From Calvatia gigantea (taxonomy: Eukaryota; Basidiomycota; Agaricomycetes; Agaricales; Lycoperdaceae): 64,000 nucleotides of DNA. The stretch spans positions 992,001-1,056,000 of the forward strand of contig JACAAK010000012.1 in the NCBI GenBank assembly GCA_025093985.1, written 5' to 3'. The notes under the pieces were generated by a model. That model was not told the origin of the DNA. It did not search any database and worked only from the letters and a program-made list of their open reading frames with translations. This document shows, piece after piece, positions 1-11,738 of the stretch. Within the stretch, counting starts at the first letter, position 1, and each line of letters begins with the position of its first letter. The translations under genes were made by a program, and so were the position numbers.

Positions 1-68
1 GAGCAGATGCAACTGATTCAATAGATTCATTCAACACAAAACCCACTCGTCCACGAACCGGCCAGTCT

Positions 69-3000
69 ATGGCGCGTCCCTGGACAGCACAGTCACGGCC
101 TACCACTGGGAGACCGACCACAGCAGCTTCTACGCGTCATGAAGCGAGTTACATCGTAGCACTGCTCGAGGGGAGGGGTGTGTCCAGGGAGGTGGGTATG
201 GCGGCCTTGGATCGCGACACAGGAATGTGTGTACTGGTTCAGGTACGTCACACAGAGGCCCTCCAAGTTTGTGATAATTCTAGCATATATGCTAAGTCTT
301 TGCTCAATACAACAGATTGCGGATTGTCAGACCTATGTTAAGACCCTCCACCAACTTCACCTGCATCCACCTGTTATTGTAATTGTTCCGGATACGTTTC
401 TCTCCTTGCAAGACCCTGCATTTGCCAATTCTGCTGGAGGTGTGATTGGAGGCAATAAGGGCGGAAGAAGGGGGACAAGGCCATGGAGCGTCTATGACCA
501 CTACATCGTTGTTGGTCGAGTACGTGAGGGAAGAGTTTCCTGGTGTTGTCGTCGAACCCATCGGCAGGAAATATTGGAACGATGCTGGAGGTTTGTTGGT
601 TTATTTTCGTTTAAACATCTCTCGCTGACTGCAGTGCTACCATCAGGACTCGAGTTTATCACGCAGTTATGCGTGGAAGGCGACGAACGTGCAGGAACCA
701 TACTTGCAGCTTCTAACAAGTGCGCATACACCCACTCAACCCTTCGTGATTTTACTCAACTGATAAATTGTACGATACGTTTTAGGTTTTATGCACTATC
801 AGCCGCTTGTGCTTTGTTCAAATACGCTGAAACCCAGTTCAACGTGAGGTTTGCCGCGAGTTCCCTGAGGATCAGATATGTGCCTGTCGAGGGTACAATG
901 ATGATCGACCCCGAAACGGTGAAAAACTTGGAGTTGGTAAAGAATATTATGAACCGAAAGTCCTCACATACGCTTTACGGGCAAGCGCTTATCAGTGTCG
1001 ATGAAACTTCTCATGGTTAACTTTGGCAATAGGGCTCTGAATTACACCTTTACGGCCATGGGTGCCAGGCTATTGAGGGTTAATATCCTGTCCCCTATCA
1101 CTGGTATGTTGACCTATTTTCGCTTGCGGAGTGTCATTGAACTGGGTTTTGCAGACCATCAAGCAATTGAAGCACGGCTCGACGTCGTTGCAGGTGCACC
1201 GCCTTTCTTCATTCGTTTCTTTTTAAATAATGACAAAACCGAAGAGTTTATACAACACGAGGACAGGTTCACGGACGTTCGTGAAGCCCTGAAACTATTG
1301 AACAAAATGGACTTTGACAAGCTCATCGTCTCGGTAGGACGAAGGGATCCCACACTTCTCGCCTCATTGATACATGTCGATTTAGCTAGCCTCTTCTGAG
1401 GCACGACCTACCACCACGGCGAAAACGGCGTCTTCAAGAGTTTCCCAAATGCTCAACTTGGTCAACTTGGTCAAGAATATCCCAAGTCTGAGGAAAGCCC
1501 TGACTGGAAGTCAATCTCAATTATTGCAAATTGTCCACGAGGTGAGGTTCCTCGGTCCTACCCCCATACCAAGGTTTCTGATACGACGAGCTGATGGTGA
1601 TACCTAGATGATCTCAGATGAGAGGTTGTCACAGATTGAACAGCTTGTGTGTGCGAACTTGAATGAGGAAACTATAAATGCGAAGGCATCACTTGTGATC
1701 CTGTAATGCAACTAGCTGCTAACGCACACGGTTCATAGGGCGGTATCGGAGCTGTCAATGCGCGTGTATATGCAGTCAGAGTATGTTTATTGGCCCTTCC
1801 CTATGGTCTACAATTGACGACCTTCGCTAGGCAAACTGTAATAAGCTCTTGGATGTGGCTCGCGAGACGTACAAAGAGAATGTTGGTGACATATACCAGC
1901 TGAACAATGACCTTGCGGCGGAACACGAACTACCAATAACCTTGATGTATCAAGACGGTGGCTTCGTCTTTGTACTAAAAAAGACTGCGCTGGACGGAGA
2001 GTTGCCGCAAGGATTTATCAACGTTTCGTCACGAAAAGGGAAATGGTTGTTCTCAAGTATGGAGTTGGTGAGACTAGTGATCACCCCCCAAATTCGCGAA
2101 AATGACAACAGTTTCGCGGCTGGAAGAAAAAACTGAATGCAAGGATGAAAGATGCTCTCGATGAGACATTGATCCTCAGTGACAAGTGAGACGAGCCTCT
2201 CGACCCTCGACCTAAATCTCCCTGACTATTGTTTTTGTTTTCAGGATCATACAAGACCTGGTCGCGGGGATTGTCGCAGACATCGGAGCCCTATATAAAG
2301 CTTCAGAGGCTGTAAGCGCTCCGTCTATCGTACGCTCAATTAGGACTGAAATGTCAAAGGTGGCGCTGGTGGACATGTTGTGGTCCTTCGCACATACATC
2401 GATTAGTAAGTTCGCGTTTGATGGGTACCAACCTTTTTCTGAGATGCCTTTAGTGCGGAATTATGGTAACATGCATTCTCCGTGCCTTTGCTGAACACAC
2501 TTAACGATGTCAAGCCCGACCTGAGTTCACCGGAACGTTGGCTATCAAGTCTGGACGACATCCAATTTTGGAGACTGTCCAAGCTGCAGGAACATTGATC
2601 CCGAACGATGTGTATTGCGATGATGCATCGTCCTTCCAAATTATACAAGGTCCCAAGTATGTCCCTTCACCTATCCGTGGAGACGCATACACCTCAGGAG
2701 TTGGATAGTATGTCTGGCAAGAGCACGTATTTGAGACAGATAGGGCTCCTGACAATCACTGCCATGTGTGGTTGTTTCGTTCCTGTTGAGTATGCGAGTT
2801 TTCGGTGAGCTATATCCTCCTTTTGCGCGTCACATAATTTTAATGGTCGCTGTTAAAGTCTTCACGATGCAATTCTGACAAGGTTGTCTAATGACGATGA
2901 CTTGGAGAAAAGCCTGAGTACTTTTGCAAGCGAGATGACAACTTCAGCAATGATTCTGGGGATGGCAACGTCGATGTCCCTTGTTCTTGTGGATGAACTA

Positions 3001-3882
3001 GGGCGTGGAACATCCCCCAGAGACGGGATTGGGATATCTCATGCTATTGCGGAAGCATTAATTGTTACTAAGGTGGGTGTGCTACGTTTTTGTTCAGGGA
3101 TTCGAGGTCTGAAATACGGCGACAGTGTTTTGTGTTTTTCGCAACGTCAGCCAAACTTTCAAGTGTTTTTCTCGTGCCAACTCAAGGGAAACACCTAGAC
3201 ATTACCAGGAACTGAAGGCGACACTTTCTCGACAACCCACTGTTATCAAGTGCGTTTTTAAGTTCAAGAAATGTCTTTTCTGACTTTAATATCCTCAGTC
3301 TCCACCTTTCCGTTCATGTCCGTTCCTGATATATGGCGTTTTCTTCCCTGAGCTGACGGTCATGGAAGCAAACACGCAGGACAAATTCTAACTTCGGGCT
3401 TGCCTTTAAATACAAGTCGGTCCTCGATATTAAAGGAGCCAGTTCTGACATCTCATTTCCGCAGGATCGTCGATGGTGCTCCAGAGGACCTCGGACACTA
3501 TGGTATGTGACTTTACGTGTTCGCTCCAATGGAATCCTCGGTGATTAAAATTCTGTTTTCTCTTAGGTTTAGAGCTTGCGCGACTTGCAGATTTGCCAGA
3601 AGACATTATTACCGAAGCGAGAAGAGTTGCGGAACATTTAGCTCGTGTCAATGCACAAAATGAAGAAGAGAGCGAGAGCAGCAAGATTGCCAAGCGCCGT
3701 AAAGCTCTGTTAAGGGTGACTTGAAAATTTGATCGGCTGTTCCGGTTTTGTATCTCACGGATCCTTTTAAGCTCCGAACGCAGCTCACACAAGCCTATGA
3801 ATATTCGGCTTTACCTGACGAAGAACTTCGTGCGTACGTTGGAAGGTTCAAGACCGACATCATTCGAGCTTTCATGCATTAG
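69..3882 (+). CDS. MSH4: MutS homolog 4, meiotic crossover protein (multi-exon)
   Basis: MSH4 pairs with MSH5 to stabilise meiotic recombination intermediates; it does not repair mismatches. The first exon (69-242) encodes the start of the connector-like region, joined at 316. The clamp/lever region includes '[17 protein letters not shown]' (from about 1033). The ATPase has a Walker A '[13 protein letters not shown]' assembled across the intron ending near 2709, a Walker B '[12 protein letters not shown]' near 2980-3015, and a C-terminal '[19 protein letters not shown]' helix region. The stop is TAG at 3880-3882. The N-terminal mismatch-binding domain of MutS is absent, as expected for MSH4. 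About 17 short introns are needed. Two fit only with GC donors (408-459 and 981-1032, both 52 nt), and one exon is just 12 nt (2454-2465). With these introns the reading frame is continuous. The signature has GTSP where Thr/Ser/Asn is usual. An ATG upstream of 69 is possible but unsupported. Confidence 0.93.
408..459 (+). other. GC-AG intron in MSH4
   Basis: The donor is TT|GCAAGA and the acceptor AATAAG|G, 52 nt apart. Removal joins 'VPDTFLSL' to '[18 protein letters not shown]' in frame. Without it a one-base frameshift is needed and no GT donor works. A second GC-AG intron of identical length (981-1032, donor GG|GCAAGC) joins LYG to ALNYTF. Confidence 0.7.
2454..2465 (+). other. 12-nt microexon of MSH4
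   Basis: The bases tgcggaattatg are flanked by AG at 2452-2453 and GT at 2466-2467. Joining ATT-A (ending at 2405) to this exon and then to 2515 gives I-M-R-N-Y-A-R-P-E-F-T-G. That matches the conserved '[14 protein letters not shown]' block of MSH4 proteins. Skipping the exon keeps the frame but deletes four residues of the block. Confidence 0.75.
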
Positions 3883-4052
3883 TTTAATATCAGCAACAAT
3901 GGGTAATTAAACGTGCAAACGTGGTATTTTGCCTACAATACCAATACAATGTGCTTGATACGTGAAGAAACGCAAGAGTAAGAGTAACATTCGTTCAGGC
4001 ATAACAGTCATGATAAAACTACTCATCCCTTTTGGCTGGCTCGTGCCCGTGT

Positions 4053-5179
4053 TCAGTCAGTCGGAGAATCGCCCTTGTGAATGGAAGAGGTAGCAACATC
4101 ACCAGCCGTTGCGCTGGCGGCCTCGGTGGCAGCAGCCTTCTCAGCGAGGTACTTCTTCTCGTTGATCCCGAATTCGACCCTTCCCACCGTTAAATTGAAC
4201 GTAGCAAAAGTCAATCCCAAGCGCTTCCTGATCCTAGATTCCCAACCCTCAGGAATTCGCTCTTCAAGGAGAATGGGCTCGATATCTTTGACCCGTCCAC
4301 CGAAGATAGTAAGCAAAGTTGACGAGCTAACATATCCCCTGTCAATCACTCAAGTGACGAAGAGTGGGAAAGGTAAACTGACTTGGAACTTCCAAACATG
4401 CGATGGAAAAAGGAGAGAGAGAAATCTTTGTTATAACCACGGGCATCGGCACGGCGTTTGGACGAATATTTGGAGAGATCCTGAATGGTGAGAAGTGGGT
4501 TGCCATCTTTGTCTTTTCCCGTGGCAGACTCGAGGAGACCTTTGATATATTCGACGTGTGGCTTGCTTTGGTCAGGTGTTATGGCGCTGTCTTCACCTAT
4601 TCATTTTTCATGGATCAGCGCAATGAAGGGAGGAATGATGTATGTGTGTGACTGATGGAATGTGGAGGGTGTGACTTACGGCAAAGAGAACCATCATGTT
4701 CGATGCCATTGTGGAGGTCAAGTTCTTGAAGGTCGAATGTATCCTTGCCGTAATCTTTGTTCAGCATTTTGGCTGCATAGTTGGGGACGAAGTAACAGAA
4801 GCTTGGGGAGAAGTTAGTATGTTGCCCGGATGAGACGACCCATTTCTTTGAACTGGATATTTTTGCCATCATGAGGAAGAATACCTATAAAAATAGGGCG
4901 GGGAAAAGGATAAAGATTTGAAAGGGTTCCCACAGCAAACAGGAAATTTAATGGGAAGGCTCACCGTGGATTTGCCATAGCGTTCAAAGCAGGACATGAG
5001 CACCGACTATCTCCATCCTTAGGGGGGATGAATTCAGGCCAATTTCCACCAAAACCAGGATGACCCTCCGGCGTAACGTGCCCTACTCGCCTGCTGGGAG
5101 TGACGAGGTTGACTAGGGTAAGACCTGCATCCCAGGAAAAGAATGCGATGTCGTGAACAATCTTGAAGAGGATGAACAT
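4053..5179 (-). CDS. Chloroperoxidase-like heme-thiolate peroxidase (family 2), one-base insertion
   Basis: This belongs to the Peroxidase_2 family, which includes chloroperoxidase and unspecific peroxygenases: heme-thiolate enzymes that oxidise substrates with peroxide. The N-terminus is hydrophobic ('MFILFKIVHDIAFFSWDAG', Met at 5179). The proximal heme-ligand motif 'CPALNAMAN' lies near 4974-5000. Exon 2 reads 'ILPHDGKNIQFKEM' and 'NFSPSFCYFVPN', with 'LHNGIEHDGSL' for the distal side. The C-terminal exon reads 'SSTLLTIFGGRVKD'. The spliced length of about 290 residues suits intracellular members. The family block should read A-N-H-G-I-L-P, but the sequence has AAT CCA CGG before the donor where AAT CAC G|GT would keep the frame. 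One C too many near 4967-4969 therefore breaks the gene, or is a sequencing error. It converges on MSH4. Confidence 0.8.
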
Positions 5180-6723
5180 TGTTGGTCGGGATACGGTCGT
5201 TGCACCACGAGGGAAACGACGGGGGGAGAAGTGTGGAGGAAGAAAGAGGGTGATCCCAGAGGTGGACCCGAACAGAGAGGTTGATATATATTGCACTGGG
5301 AAAGAACCCGAATTGCACGATTAGAAAGCTTCTTTCGCATGGAGGCGAACTTAATTGATGGGCACTTTGACGTCTAGATTGGACGAGGATCAAATAAGGT
5401 AGCTGGGCGCTTGCAGTGCGGAGTCGGGCCGCAGAACATAACAACAGACCGAATAAAAAGACGGATGGACATTACCAACACAACTGAAATTACTAGAATA
5501 CGCAAATTCACCAATTTTCCATGTTTCCGGAGATATTTTCCTTCCAGGCTTGAGTGTTGAGTGGAGAAGTTGTGTCGTCATTTTGGACAGGGTCGAGGAA
5601 GCGCCGAGGCAGCAACACCATCAGCTATTGTTCGGATCAATGACATCCTGAGCTATGATAATCAACATTCCTGGAAAGTAATCCAAGAGGATCCAACATG
5701 ATACTTATTGCGGGCGAGGTGTTTGCCCAAATGGTGTTGCTCTCTGAGGAAAAGAGGTGAGAGAACAGGGGATGGTTGAGCTAAGTACTAGGCCAGCGAT
5801 GGTGGGTCTGTTGACGGAGAAGATTGTTAAGTAAGGATTCGCACTGATCGAGAGAAGACATGAACGCAGAGCCCCCGTCCATCAAAAACCTGATGACATT
5901 TGGTATAACAAGATCCTGTGTAGACTAGGCGTGAGATCTTGAGAGTTATACCCGGATACTTATCCTACTAACTGAACAAATCAAGTTCGTGGACTTCCTT
6001 CAAGAGGATAAACGTATTTCTTCATCTCTATCAATTAAACTAGTAAAGGAAGTCAAGTCAAGTGGGGGACCGTAGCACTTATCATTTGGCAACAGACTAG
6101 CCACTTATATTGGGCCTATGCCGAACATCACGCACAGAATTTTGGAAGAACCTCAGAACAGTTAGATCCAACGTGGCACCAGGCTTAATATAACATTGCT
6201 AGGACATTTGAAAGAATACCAGACATCTTATCTGAAGCAGACATGCTGGTGTCGTTTGGCTTGAAGTTTGAGAAGTTGTGCGTATCCCAGGGAGAGATTA
6301 AGCTTAGAGTGGGCAGGAAAACGGACGGCAGAGATAGTCGGGTTCATATGGGTAGAGAAGTAAGGAGCTCTTCGAGCCCTTTCGGGTGGTCGGGGAAGGT
6401 TCACCTTCAAAGTTTAAACATCTACACATGAGCTTGAACTCATGCATATGTGATGTCTCCGGGTGACTGATCTCCCTGGCTGGCATAGTGATGGGCTGCG
6501 AAGATCCAAACCGCTTCGTTTCCTCTCAAGCTCGCACACTTATATCGGCTAGGTACCAAGAATCCGGGTTACTTATAGATCGAAGGAGTTGCCCCAAAAA
6601 CATACCCACGTATTTCCGGCCGTTCAAATCAGATTCCCATGACAAATTCCCGATATTCCGCAGGCCGACCTGAACAACCTAGATGACGACAGTCCCTAGT
6701 CAAATAGCCTGTGTTCTCTCACC
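5180..6723. other. Intergenic region between divergent peroxidase and Nudix genes
   Basis: About 1.5 kb holds the two divergent promoters. Only short unconserved ORFs are present on both strands. No tRNA, repeat or recognisable protein segment was seen. Confidence 0.5.
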
Positions 6724-8043
6724 ATGTCGTCCAAACTTGAGTTCTCCTACCTAGACCTCATCGACCTCTGCGATAACGTACACCTTCCAGTCGATGGCCA
6801 GATTCCGGCACATGCAACAGGCTTCGACGCAGAAAGGCTCGTCCCGCTATACCTCAATGAATCAGCTAGATAGTGCTATCATCGGGCTTCTACGCCCTAA
6901 TCATCATCGAGCAGCTCAAAGCCGAGAATGTCAGAAGTAGAGAGCTTGGGTTACAAGAGCTGTGGGATATTAGAGTTGTGGAGAATGAGTACCGGATGCT
7001 GAGAAGTGGAAGGATGGGACCAAGTGTAAGTTTTCAAACGTGGCTTGATAGCTCGAGCAAACGCACAGAAGCGATGAGAGAGCTGTGCGAGAGGTGGAGG
7101 GATACAGGGTTGTTTGCGGACGTATGTGGACCTGCGAAGTGGAGGGAGGAAATGTATCCTGTTTATGCGGATCCGTTTGGCGCACACGATCACCCTAATC
7201 AGGGAAATGAAGACAAGTTAAACTACGTGTTCGAGATGGAGAGATCGGCGTGTGCATTGTTTGGGGTCGTAACATATGGAGTACATATGAGTATTTACGC
7301 AGAAAGGGTAGATGATGAGGGGAACAAGAGATTCAATGTGTGGGTTCCAACAAGAGCGAAAACCAAGCAAACGTGGGTGATCTAATTCTGCAGAACGCAG
7401 CAGAAGATACTGTTATCTGACACCATGTGACAGGTTTCCTGGTATGCTAGATAACACTGTAGCAGGAGGTATCCCAAGTGGTATGAGCGTGTATGAGTCT
7501 TTGGTCAAAGAATGCATGGAAGAAGCTAGCCTGGGAGAGGCCCTTGTGAAGAAGTACGCTCGAGCAGTGGGAGCAATCAGCTATTTCTTCAGGTGTGTAA
7601 GAAAATAGCACCGCGACTGTCAGCTGACGATCCGCAAGGACATCGAATGGGTGGCTACAGCCTGAAGTAGAATATGTCTATGACATTGCGATTCCATCGC
7701 ATGTAGACGCGTCGATCTTTGAGCCCAAGCCCCTCGATGGAGAGGCTGAATCATTTGAGGTAAGGCCAAGAGTTCGCGTTGCACCATGCCAAGGCAAAGT
7801 TGACAATATCCACAGTTTATGAACCAAGACAAAGTGACTGAAAAGCTGCGTGCTGGTTTGTTTAAGCCCAACTGTAGCTTAGGTATGTCGTACATTGCAT
7901 ACCAACACAAAGCCAAGACTAAACTGGGCACAGTGCTTATTGGCCTGTTTGTGCGTCTGGGGTACATAACACCAGACAACGAAGGGGAGTACATGAAACT
8001 CGTCACACGATTACATGGACGGTTTAGCTATGAGTTGTGGTAG
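6724..8043 (+). CDS. DUF4743/Nudix hydrolase (thiamine-pyrophosphate-type Nudix), with insertions near the N-terminus
   Basis: This resembles the fungal Nudix family that includes yeast YJR142W and the N-terminal half of S. pombe Tnr3. These enzymes hydrolyse damaged thiamine diphosphates. The DUF4743 region carries 'ELCERWRDTGLFADVCGP', 'MYPVYADPFG' and 'FEMERSACALFGVVTYGVH'. The Nudix box is 'GGIPSGMSVYESLVKECMEE' followed by AS, giving the GX5EX7REUXEE pattern with Lys in place of Arg. The C-terminus is 'LHGRFSYELW'. Introns at about 7373-7431, 7593-7646, 7760-7815 and 7882-7940 keep the frame. Between 6862 and 6912 the frame moves twice: the coding content looks like ESA-DSAIIGLLRP-IIIEQLK, which needs two separate extra bases about 30 nt apart. 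A 47-nt intron with a GCTAGA donor (6865-6911) would also restore the frame but would remove this conserved block. Confidence 0.78.
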
Positions 8044-8313
8044 CCATAGACGCCTATGATTCATAGGACACCCGGGTGTTTCAGTCGGATGAATCTGGAA
8101 TGGAGAGAATGAATAATATAGAAAATCAAATGGATAAGGATGTTGCAAGACAACTTTCCCACAGTTGTGTCTGGCGCCGGCTTTGCCGTGAACATCAAAG
8201 GAATGGATGATGCAACCCTGAACGACCCAGCAACGCAGCATCCAAACACTCGGACATTCTTTCCTGTCGCCACCACCAACGACTCCCTTCGTCGTGGTCG
8301 ACAGTGTTCCGTC

Positions 8314-10650
8314 ATGTCCTCCGCTGCGCCTCCCCTCCCCTCATCTCCAATGGCTCTCCCCCAGTCCTTCCTCAAGAAACGCTCCTCGCAGTCCCTCTCC
8401 GGCCCCATGCCCTCTGCTGCATCCTACCTGAATGCTCTCAGCCAAGCAGATGCTCGTGTTCGCAGCCAAAATAATGCAAGCCGTTCTTCCACTTCCACCC
8501 CTGCTCTCTCCCTTTCTTCTTCCATCACTTCATCCTCCGAGGATACCGTCCTCAATGAAGACGACTCCTTCGATAACAAGGATGGTCTTGCCTTGCCAGC
8601 GCGTCCCCCAACCTCAGAGCAAGTTTTTACAACCGTCCACACGGAATTCGGTCATTGCGCTAACGAGAGGTATCGGCTCGTCTCCGCCCACGTTCCTGAC
8701 CCCCAAGTCCCCTCACACGTTGAACACGACCCTCCGTATTACATCTTGTTTTCAACATACATCAGCTACCTCATTCTAATTGTCCTTGGACACGTCCGCG
8801 ATTTCATTGGAAAACGTCTTAATTCGTCGGCTTACGCTCACTTGATACCCAAAGATGTGAGTGTTACCCTATCCTTCCCCACACTTTTTTTTCCCCCTCC
8901 TCCCGGAGGACCAACCTCGACAGAGGATCTCTGCTGCGTGCTGCCTCTACGGGCACCCACCTGCGATTTTCACGCATTGTTATCAACCATGCTCCCTAGG
9001 TTATACCGTCCTTTCCATATGCTCCACATCTCAGTCACCTGAACCACTGCATAATCATGCTGACTTCGCATCTTCTCTCAGGGTTATGCACCGCTCAATT
9101 CAGACTTTGATTCGTTTTATACCCGCCGTCTCAAAACTCGTCTGGACGAGTGTTTTTCCCAGCCTGTCACTGGTGTGGCTGGCCGGACTATCGTTCTTCT
9201 TGACCGTATCTCCCCCGACTACAACCACACCCAGATCCTTACTGGCACTCGCACACGCGCTCTTAATATCTCTTCATACAATTACCTCGGCTTCGCACAA
9301 GCCCGTGGTGGGTGTGCTGATGCCGTAGAGGAATCAATCCGACGATATGGTATCAGTTCAAATGGAACCAGGCTCGCCGGCGGTTCTAACGACCTCCACA
9401 CCATTGCTGAGGCCCTTGTTGCCAAATTCGTCGGAATGGAGGATGCCCTAATCAGTTCTATGGGATTTGCCACCAATTCGACGTTTATCCCTGCTCTTGT
9501 TGGGAAGGGTTGTTTGGTCATTTCCGATGAGCTTAACCATGCTTCTATTCGGTTTGGTGTCAGAATTAGCGGAGCGAATGTCAGGATGTTCAAGCATAAC
9601 GATATGAAGAGTTTGGAGTCGTCGTTGCGGGAAGTTATTAGCCAGGGTCAACCGAAGACGCACCGTCCTTGGAAGAAGATTCTCATTATTGTGGAGGGTC
9701 TTTACTCGATGGAGGGTACCTTGGTCAATTTGCCAGCTATTATTGAGTTGAAGAAGAAGTATAAGGTATGCTCATCATTCGCTTAAGACATGTCAACATC
9801 GCTAAAATTTAATTATAGTTCTATCTCTTTGTCGATGAAGCTCATTCAATCGGTGCTCTTGGACCCCACGGTCGTGGTGTCGCAGATTACTTCGGTATCA
9901 ATCCCAAGTCCATTGATATTCTCATGGGAACCTTCACGAAATCCTTCGGCGCTGCCGGTGGTTATATCGCAGGAAACAAAGCCCTCGTTGACCGCCTCAG
10001 AATACATGGCCAATCAGGCGCTTATGCAGAAGCCATGACACCCGCAGTCCTCACCCAAGTCATCGCGAGTATGGCTAGTATCATGGGTATCGCTATCCCT
10101 ACTTTGGGCCCTTCCTCCTCCACGAGCACACTCCGCCTCACCGCGAACGGTAGTGCCTCCGCAATCGAAGAAGAATACGTACACCCAGGCCCTGCACCTC
10201 CCAGCGCACTTCCTTCATGGCTCACACTCCCGCCCGCACTGTCCTCTGGTACAGAAGGATCGACGCGTCTCCACCGCCTCGCGTTTAACTCGCGATACCT
10301 CCACAACGGACTCAACAAACTCGGATTTATCACCTACGGCCATCCCGCCTCGCCCTATCGTACCCCTCTTATTGTTCAATCCTGGGAAGATGAATATGTT
10401 CCATAGGATGATGAAGGATAGGCAGACTCCGATTGTGGTTGTGGTGGTTGCGTATCCTGCGACGCCGCTCGTAACGAGTCGCGTGAGGTTTTGTGTGAGT
10501 GCGGCGCATACGAAGGAGGATGTGGATACGGTTTTGAGAGCTTGTGATGAGATTGGGGATGTACTTGATTTGAAGCATGGGATTAAGAAGAGTGAGAGGT
10601 GGAGTATTGAGGAGATTTGCGAGAAGGCGGTGGAGGTTGCTGCTATGTGA
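8314..10650 (+). CDS. LCB2: Serine palmitoyltransferase catalytic subunit LCB2 (one-base insertion near C-terminus)
   Basis: LCB2 is the PLP-binding subunit of serine palmitoyltransferase in the endoplasmic reticulum. It condenses serine and palmitoyl-CoA in the first step of sphingolipid synthesis. The N-terminal extension is Ser/Pro-rich (from ATG 8314), followed by a membrane segment ('FSTYISYLILIVLGHVRDF') before the catalytic fold. Key motifs are 'YNYLGFAQ', 'GTRLAGGSNDLH', 'SDELNHASI', 'FVDEAHSIGALGPHGRG' and the PLP lysine in 'GTFTKSFGAAGGYIAG' (about 9922-9970). Introns are 8857-9081 (unusually long, 225 nt) and 9766-9819. After 'YGHPASP' the continuing sequence 'IVPLLLFNPGKMN' lies in the +1 frame, because there is one extra T near 10356. 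Since LCB2 is essential in fungi studied, a sequence error is as likely as a true mutation. The stop is at 10648-10650. Confidence 0.92.
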
Positions 10651-11738
10651 GAGTGTGTGGCTTGTTGTTCGAGATGGCTGGTGGAGTAAATGGTTAAATG
10701 GTTAATGAAGTAATGATGCTTTTTTTTATTAATGTATATTCGGTTCATTCTCTTTTCCCTGGGATTTTTTTTTTTGACGTTGCATACATAGAGGATACTG
10801 TTACGACCGTCCATCAGGGACTCGATAGTATTGAGAGAAAAATAGTTTTCCGCTTAGGGCTTTTCTTCTTTTTCTCTTCCTGCAACGATCCCACACGTTT
10901 TTGCCTTCACGTTCAACGGTTAAATTTGCTCATTTCTAGAGGCCTGGTTTCTTTAGAAGAATACAGTCGACGGATCCCATCTTCATATCTGTTCCCCTCG
11001 GGATTGTGTGGGATAAAACAAGTACTTGATTCACGGATATACGCCCTGTCATTTCAAGAATGATGCATTAATGATGACGGTACGTTTGTGGTGCAGCCTG
11101 AAGACCACGAATCCTCTCTGGACTTGTCTCCGCGGAAAGTTTCCGTCCGGCATTAAAAGATACCGGATGTACCAGGGGCTGTCAATACAGCAAATTCCCC
11201 TCCATGTGAGAGCGCCAGTAGTGAAGAATGCACTTTAAACCTTAGATTCTGCGATCCTTGTTGTCGGTGAAATCGTACTAACAGAGAGACTGTGTCTTGC
11301 TATTGCGCGATCAATCCGGGCCTGGAAAAGATCTGGAGCGAAGTCGTTAGGAACGCAGATATATCTCAAGAGTCACCGGAAGAAACATGATGAATGCTAG
11401 GGAAGGGACCTAGGACCCCGAACAAGGCGAGAAATGTCAATTTGAGCGACCCCACTTTTTCATTCCCGCGGGATGGTGCTCTGTGCGAGGGCGGAGCCCC
11501 GCCAGCCCAAGTGCACTCTCACCCTTCTTGCTCTTTCCATGTTGAACGGGCTCTACCTTTATTCTCCTTGGCATTAAGAAAACAGCGAAGAGACCATAGG
11601 AACCACTCCATGAATTAAATTTGAGCTGTGATAGATATGATACAAATTAATATTTTAAATATCATTGCCCCAACCAAGAACGACTGGAGTCCCCCAGACA
11701 AACTTTTGGTCACTCGCCGGATATCTACCGAAGCTGAC
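10651..11738. other. Intergenic region, convergent ends of LCB2 and desaturase
   Basis: This 1.1-kb stretch lies between two convergent genes. It is AT-rich just after LCB2, with poly-T runs near 10721 and 10768. Small ORFs on both strands match nothing I recognise. Confidence 0.5.

Noticed and set aside
408..500. Apparent frameshift in MSH4
   Set aside because: A 52-nt GC-AG intron (408-459) restores the frame and the conserved sequence, so no lesion is needed.
6865..6911. 47-nt GC-AG intron in the Nudix gene
   Set aside because: It fits the phase but would remove a block resembling the conserved GxLRPxxxxQL segment of the family, and the donor GCTAGA is poor. Two insertions explain the protein better.
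10215..10814. 199-codon minus-strand ORF
   Set aside because: It is antisense to the conserved LCB2 C-terminus and has no motif of its own.
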